Source: an uncultured Myxococcales bacterium
GTDB taxonomy: Bacteria; Myxococcota_A; UBA9042
DNA length: 47,702 bases
Assembly: GCA_903919145.1 (NCBI GenBank)
Contig: CAIXGW010000189.1
Location: 1-47,702 of the forward strand
Direction: 5' to 3'
The notes beneath the pieces were generated by a model, which was not told the DNA's origin, did no database searches, and was given only the letters and a program-made list of their open reading frames with translations. Positions 43,287 through 47,702 of the stretch are shown here, piece after piece (positions within the stretch are counted from its first letter, which is position 1; the number at the start of each line of letters is the position of its first letter). The position numbers and the translations under genes were made by a program.

Positions 43287-46200
43287 CTACTTCAGCTGGG
43301 CTTGCAGCAGGCCAATGGCCTTCTCGTCGGCGGTCCGACCATCGGAGCCGGCGTCGAACAGCCAATCGTCCAGGCGGTTGCGCATCTCTGCCGCCTTGCC
43401 GGGCTCGGCCTGCAGCAACTCCGCGGCAGCGCGATCGATGGGGCCGCGCACTGCGTCGGGCAGGGCCGCAAACTTGCTCATGGCTTCCGCCAGTCCGCCG
43501 CCCAGCTCAAAGGTGCGGCCGCGATAGCCCAGCGCCCAGGCGCCAAAGCTCTCTGTGACCATGCCCGCCGCCAGCGCCCGCGCCAACTGGCCGGCCGAAG
43601 CCGCCGCCGCCCGCAGCATCGCGTCTTCTTCGGCCTTCTTCTTGCGCGCTAGCTCTTCGAGCCAGGCCTTGCGGTCCGCCTCCCACTTGCGCCGCGCACC
43701 CAGCGACAGCCCGGGCAGGCCCAGGCCTTCTTGGCCGCGGAATCCCTTGCTCTCCCAGCGAGCATCGACGTGCAGCGGGTGGCCGCGCCCGGACTCGTGG
43801 GCCTCAAATTCGTAGGCTGAGCCCAGGTCTTCCTGGACGTCGCGCCAGGCATACAGCGGCACCCCCAGCGTGGCCTGATAGAACGTCAGGATGTCGTGAG
43901 AATTCCAGTCTTCCAGCATCGAAAAGCCGGTCGCCGCGCCCTTGAGGGCCTTGGCCACCATCGGCGACTTGTCGAGCAAGGTGTGGTCGACGCCGTAAAA
44001 GCGCGGGCGATAGGGGCGCTTGCCCGCGCCGGCCAGCACCGCCTCGTCAAAGCGCGCCAGCGGCACGGACATCGACGAGATAAAGCTGAGCTTGTCTTTG
44101 ATGTAGGGCTCCAGCGCAATCGGGTCGACCCGCTCCAGATCCTGGGGCGTCAGGTCGGTGCGGTTGTTGAGCAGGGTGATCTTGGCCTCGGTCTCCAGGC
44201 CCGTGAACAGGTCAATGGCCTTGTCGACGTCGAGGAACCGCTGCATTTTCTCGCGCATGGCCTTGTCGATGCGGTCGATGATGTTGTTGAGCACGTCGTC
44301 AGAGCTGTTGGTCGCCGGCCCGCTGGCGTTGTTGGCCGCAGCGGCTTGATCCAGGACCTCGTTGACGCGGCCCAGCACTTCGCCGGTGTCGACCACAAAA
44401 TCTTGTTCGACCATCAAGCGGTACAGGATGTGCCACTGGCGCACGTGGTTGCGGGCATCGTGGAAGACTTCATTGCCCAAGTGGAACTCGGCGGCCTCTT
44501 CGTCAGTCTTGCCGATGTCTGGGATCACACCGCCGCGCTCGCGCACATTCTCTGCCTGGGCCCGCAGGTGATCGACGGCCGACAGGCCCTTCTTGGCGAT
44601 GACCCGGAACAAGTCGGCGCGCTTCTCTACGTGCTGGCGCAGGGCCCGGTTGATCTGGTGCCAGAAGTCGATGATCAGCGCGTCGCCCGCGGCCTGCTCC
44701 AGGCGCTGGAACTCGCGCACGGAGGCGATTCGCGCTTCGTCAAAGGCTTTCTCTTTGCCGACCAGCTTCTTGGCCGCGGTCTGCAGCCGCTCTTCGGCAT
44801 TGGCGATGCGCTTGCGCACTTCCGGCAGGTCGACATCGTACTCAATGGGCTCAGGAGGCTTGCGCGCCAGGTAGGCCACGCTGTCGACATCGGCCGATGG
44901 CAGAAAGCACCAGTCCAGCAGCGTTGCGTCTTCTTCTTCCATGCCGGTGCGCAGGTCCTGGTTCTTGGACAGCTCGTTGACCCGCACCAAGAAGAAGCGC
45001 TGCTGCAGCGGCGAAGCCTTGAAGTCGCGAAAGAACTTGCTGAGGTACTGGCCCGAGGCGATCTCGCGCGCCAGCAGCTGGGCCTTCTTGTCGACCGTTT
45101 GCTTGCCGGCCTTGTAGTCGCGGCCCAGGTTGACGCGCGCGTGGTTCAGCGTGGGGTTTTCTGGCGTGATGGCCGGCGCGTTGATGGTGGCGATGACCAC
45201 CTCGCTCTTGAGGGCCTCGATGTCGCCGTTCAGGCGGGCGCGGAACTCGTCCATCAGGTTGGTCTGACCGACGCGCAGCTCGGCGATGTCGGTAAACAGG
45301 CCCTTCTTTTCGGCCTCTTTCTCCTGGCGGGCTTCATACTCGACAAAGCGCTTGAAGGCCTCGTCAATTCGGCGGTTCTGCTCGCTCTCTGCCAAGTCAA
45401 GGAATTCGCGGCCGCTCAGCACCAGGTCGTCGGCGACCCCAGAGCCACTGGGCGGCTTGCCGACCACCAGCCGCTCGACCAGTTCCACCGTCTTGCGGCG
45501 GGCGAAGTAGCGCACCAGGCGCTCGCGCGGCAGTTCAAGCACAGAAGAGCCCATGGAGCCGTACTGCACCGCAAAGTAGCCGTCGGAAGGCTCTGACTGC
45601 AGCTGGGCAAAGTTGTCGCCCTCGCGGTCCTGAAAAGCCATGATAGGGCTGAACAACTGCAGGTAGGCGCTCTCTCCCGCGGCCTGGTAGATCTGGTCGA
45701 TGGCCAGCTTTTCGGGCTTGTCGACGATGTAGATCCAGTCAAAAGCGGCTCTCTCTACGCGATCCTGCTTGCTGACCTTGGTGGCGGCGGTGCGGCGCGG
45801 GTCATAGACCATCTCCAGAAAATCGGGGCCGGTCTTGTCATAGCGCATCTCCTGGCACCACTCCATCTCCTTCAGGGCAGCGTAGCCGTTGGCATTGATC
45901 TTGCTGACCAAAGCCGACTCGACGCGGTCTCGAAAGACCGATGGCAGAAAGAACATGCCGTAGACTTCAGCGGGTACCCCGGCGTCTTCGGCCAGCTTGC
46001 GCACCAGGTAGGCCATCATCAGCGAGGCGCCCGAGCCCGTGCCGCCGGCCAGCGACCCGTAGATGAAGAAGCGCACGTTGGCGCCGCGCTGCTGGTTGGG
46101 GTTGAGCGCGTCCATCGACTCGCGCAGCTTGCGCACAATCATGTCGCGGATGTTGCCGGGCAGGGCGTCTTGGATCTGGCAGTGCAGCGAAAACCTCGAC

Positions 46201-46595
46201 TCCAGGCGGATCTGCCCAGCGCCCTTGCCCGCCTCGTCGCGAAAGCCGTACCACTGGTGGACCCAGGAGGTCACGCGCTCATTGGCCTCGTGGTCCATCT
46301 CGCCGCGCAGCAGCTGCATGCGCCGGCGCTTGCCCGAGGCGGAGATGTTGCTCGTCTCTACCCGCCGCGCCAGCCGCGACAGGTCGTTGGCGTCGGTGTC
46401 GACACAGATGAAGTGAATGAGCTTTTGAAAGCGCGACCAGGTGGGCTCGGCCTTGAGGCGGCGGGCCAGCACGTCGACCACGCGGCCGCCAGAACCGCCC
46501 ATGCCCAGAAAAAAGGTCGGGGGCACGCCCTTGAGGTCGTCAAATCCAAGGACCACGGGCTTTTGGGGCTGGGGGGGCGTTTGGGCTTCGGCCAT
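43287..46595 (-). CDS. Large tubulin/FtsZ-like GTPase
   Basis: An 1102-residue cytoplasmic protein. The N-terminus has the tubulin-superfamily GTP site: GMGGSGG at 31-37, VDTDAND at 65-71 (equivalent to the FtsZ NTD loop) and the glycine signature AGGTGSGA at 183-190. At the T7 loop it reads NANGYAALKE (234-243) in place of NxDxxD, as in other members of the Tubulin_2-like group. After about residue 330 there are long helical regions not found in FtsZ. Relatives have been linked by gene context to vWA and OmpA-family proteins and a membrane-remodelling role was proposed. GGAG lies upstream of the ATG. It follows the membrane protein gene by about 90 nt and heads the run into the coiled-coil, helicase and pseudokinase genes. 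Confidence 0.9.
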   Translation of the reverse strand: MAEAQTPPQPQKPVVLGFDDLKGVPPTFFLGMGGSGGRVVDVLARRLKAEPTWSRFQKLIHFICVDTDANDLSRLARRVETSNISASGKRRRMQLLRGEMDHEANERVTSWVHQWYGFRDEAGKGAGQIRLESRFSLHCQIQDALPGNIRDMIVRKLRESMDALNPNQQRGANVRFFIYGSLAGGTGSGASLMMAYLVRKLAEDAGVPAEVYGMFFLPSVFRDRVESALVSKINANGYAALKEMEWCQEMRYDKTGPDFLEMVYDPRRTAATKVSKQDRVERAAFDWIYIVDKPEKLAIDQIYQAAGESAYLQLFSPIMAFQDREGDNFAQLQSEPSDGYFAVQYGSMGSSVLELPRERLVRYFARRKTVELVERLVVGKPPSGSGVADDLVLSGREFLDLAESEQNRRIDEAFKRFVEYEARQEKEAEKKGLFTDIAELRVGQTNLMDEFRARLNGDIEALKSEVVIATINAPAITPENPTLNHARVNLGRDYKAGKQTVDKKAQLLAREIASGQYLSKFFRDFKASPLQQRFFLVRVNELSKNQDLRTGMEEEDATLLDWCFLPSADVDSVAYLARKPPEPIEYDVDLPEVRKRIANAEERLQTAAKKLVGKEKAFDEARIASVREFQRLEQAAGDALIIDFWHQINRALRQHVEKRADLFRVIAKKGLSAVDHLRAQAENVRERGGVIPDIGKTDEEAAEFHLGNEVFHDARNHVRQWHILYRLMVEQDFVVDTGEVLGRVNEVLDQAAAANNASGPATNSSDDVLNNIIDRIDKAMREKMQRFLDVDKAIDLFTGLETEAKITLLNNRTDLTPQDLERVDPIALEPYIKDKLSFISSMSVPLARFDEAVLAGAGKRPYRPRFYGVDHTLLDKSPMVAKALKGAATGFSMLEDWNSHDILTFYQATLGVPLYAWRDVQEDLGSAYEFEAHESGRGHPLHVDARWESKGFRGQEGLGLPGLSLGARRKWEADRKAWLEELARKKKAEEDAMLRAAAASAGQLARALAAGMVTESFGAWALGYRGRTFELGGGLAEAMSKFAALPDAVRGPIDRAAAELLQAEPGKAAEMRNRLDDWLFDAGSDGRTADEKAIGLLQAQLK

Positions 46596-46684
46596 GGGTT
46601 GCTCCGCTTGTCGATGGGGATGAGGGGCGGTGAGGAGGGCAGGGCGATGGCCGGTCCCTGTGACGCGGCGCTGGGCTCACCGAT

Positions 46685-47702
46685 TTAGAAATCCACAGTA
46701 AAGTAGAATTGATTGTTGACCCGGTACAGTCCGCCGCTGACCAGGCTGCGCTCGTTCAGCACGTCTTTGCCGGTCGCTACGAGATCGACTTGCCGCCAGG
46801 CGTTGCGCTCAAAGCGCTCTAGCGTTGCGCCTTTCTTGTGCAATTCGATCTGCTTGCCTTCGCCGGCCTTGAGCATCAGCACGTGGCCCTGCGACTTCTT
46901 GACGGTGGTGCCAATGTCGGTAAAGCACACGGTGCCGGTGCGGTAGAACCCTCTTTTTCCTTGAGGTTCTCTGCGCAGGGGCCGACCCTGCTCGCGGCGC
47001 AACTGGCGATCGTTGTTGGCCACCCGCAGCATCGCCGAAGAAGAGAACTGCTTGGGCGTAGCGATGCCGGCCACGATGATCAGAAACAGGATCACCCCGG
47101 CCACAATCAGGATCCACCACAGGTTGCAGTCCAGCCAGCTGTTGGCGTGGACCTCGGGTACCAGCAGGGTGGTGGCCATGCGCGGCTCCTGGCAGCCCGG
47201 CGCGGTCGGCGTCTTCTTGCACTCGTCATCGCGCTCGGCAAGGCAGAAGTGCACGGGCTTGATCTCAATGGCTTCCGCCGCTGCCAGCTTGCCATCGCCA
47301 GGAGGCTGGCTGCAGCGCGGCGCGGCGTAGCAGAGCTCCAGGGGCTGGGTGGGCTGGTAGGGCAGCTCGACCGGCTTGTCGCGCTGCAGCTCGATCAGCT
47401 TGGTGCCGTCTTTGAGGTGAACCACTGCATCCGCCCAGCCGTCGGCGCTAGCCGGCTTCTTGCGGGTGAACTGCAGCGGCAGGCCCGGCCACAGACCCGT
47501 GGACTTGCCCATGTCGAGCTTGGTGCAGTGCGCGGTCTTGTCGCAGCCGCCATCGACAGCACCTACGGCGGTCTGGGCCAGCAGCTGCACCCGTGCCTCA
47601 GAATAGAAGAAGATCTCGTGGTCGGGGCCATCGACGGTCTGGGTCGGCGAGGCGATCCGCGCGTGGACCTTGACGGGGCCGGGCTGGTCCTGGGTGCGCC
47701 AA
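46685..47702 (-). CDS. Membrane protein next to the tubulin-like gene (N-terminus beyond the window)
   Basis: The frame is open to the right edge; 338 residues are visible. A start has been proposed at GTG 47590, but the upstream frame continues (WRTQDQPGPVKVHAR) and matches the paralogue at 29092-30429, so the true start lies outside. The visible order is: beta-rich extracytoplasmic region with Cys pairs (CDKTAHC, CYAAPRC, CLAERDDEC), one membrane segment (WILIVAGVILFLIIVAGI) and a cytoplasmic C-terminal domain ending NQFYFTVDF. Because tubulin-like genes of this kind are often next to vWA proteins, a vWA domain may lie upstream, but none is visible. Probably a membrane partner of the tubulin-like protein. 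Confidence 0.8.
   Translation of the reverse strand, partial: WRTQDQPGPVKVHARIASPTQTVDGPDHEIFFYSEARVQLLAQTAVGAVDGGCDKTAHCTKLDMGKSTGLWPGLPLQFTRKKPASADGWADAVVHLKDGTKLIELQRDKPVELPYQPTQPLELCYAAPRCSQPPGDGKLAAAEAIEIKPVHFCLAERDDECKKTPTAPGCQEPRMATTLLVPEVHANSWLDCNLWWILIVAGVILFLIIVAGIATPKQFSSSAMLRVANNDRQLRREQGRPLRREPQGKRGFYRTGTVCFTDIGTTVKKSQGHVLMLKAGEGKQIELHKKGATLERFERNAWRQVDLVATGKDVLNERSLVSGGLYRVNNQFYFTVDF

Noticed and set aside
43896-45596. Open frame of 566 codons opposite the tubulin-like gene
   Set aside because: Mirror of the real gene's codon bias, with no conserved motif.

Overview
The window is GC-rich (about two thirds G+C by eye), densely coded DNA with many 4-nt start/stop overlaps. It looks like a chromosome segment of a deltaproteobacterial or Myxococcota-like bacterium. 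The reasons are the many lipoproteins and secreted proteins with MopE-type Cys/Asp repeats, FG-GAP repeats and CGxGxC repeats, a large tubulin-like protein of the type seen in such genomes, and a housekeeping gene order (tilS-ftsH-folP-cdaA-cdaR; phoH-pgpH-ybeY) that is widespread in bacteria. No insertion sequence, phage gene, CRISPR array or rRNA was seen. One tRNA-Gly(CCC) is present.

Layout. 1-3013 (+): the tail of an unknown gene, a structured intergenic element, then the coupled set fbp-moaC-NFACT-R protein. 3040-6603 (-): FG-GAP lipoprotein. 6936-7804 (+): a RadC-like JAB protein and a membrane HhH protein, translationally coupled. 7922-15620 (-): tilS, ftsH, folP, cdaA, cdaR, then lysC. 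15709-17424 (+): an adenosylcobalamin mutase large subunit with isobutyryl-CoA-type specificity residues. 17487-20426 (-): MopE-repeat, Gly-rich lipoprotein. 20504-21510 (-): ssb and a small alpha/beta-barrel protein, separated by a second copy of the structured element. 21659-26028 (+): phoH, a PgpH-like HD phosphodiesterase and ybeY. 26065-28013 (-): a LamG-like lipoprotein and a repeat protein, coupled. 28204-30429 (+): DsbD-N-like lipoprotein, tRNA-Gly, membrane protein. 30596-31834 (-): OmpA-like protein with Cys-rich repeats. 32019-35782 (+): MlaC-family protein, RND/MMPL exporter, lipoprotein. 35820-47702 (-): a long same-strand run with a membrane protein (cut by the window edge), a tubulin/FtsZ-like GTPase, a coiled-coil membrane protein, a membrane-tethered degenerate helicase with a DUF1998-type Cys cluster, a membrane pseudokinase, and a VKOR-DsbA fusion.

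The best candidate for an undescribed system is that last run. Tubulin-like proteins of this kind have been proposed, from gene context, to act in membrane remodelling with vWA and OmpA-family partners. Here the partner set is unusual: every non-tubulin member visible is membrane-attached, the helicase has a Walker A Lys-to-Arg change and the kinase lacks the HRD Asp. The membrane protein next to the tubulin has a clear paralogue 17 kb away (29092-30429) beside an OmpA-like protein. Other notable points are a two-copy structured intergenic element starting exactly 4 nt after a TAG stop in both places, c-di-AMP synthesis (cdaA/cdaR) and breakdown (PgpH-like) genes in one window, a RadC whose JAB and HhH parts lie in separate genes, and an RqcH-like protein reduced to its C-terminal part.
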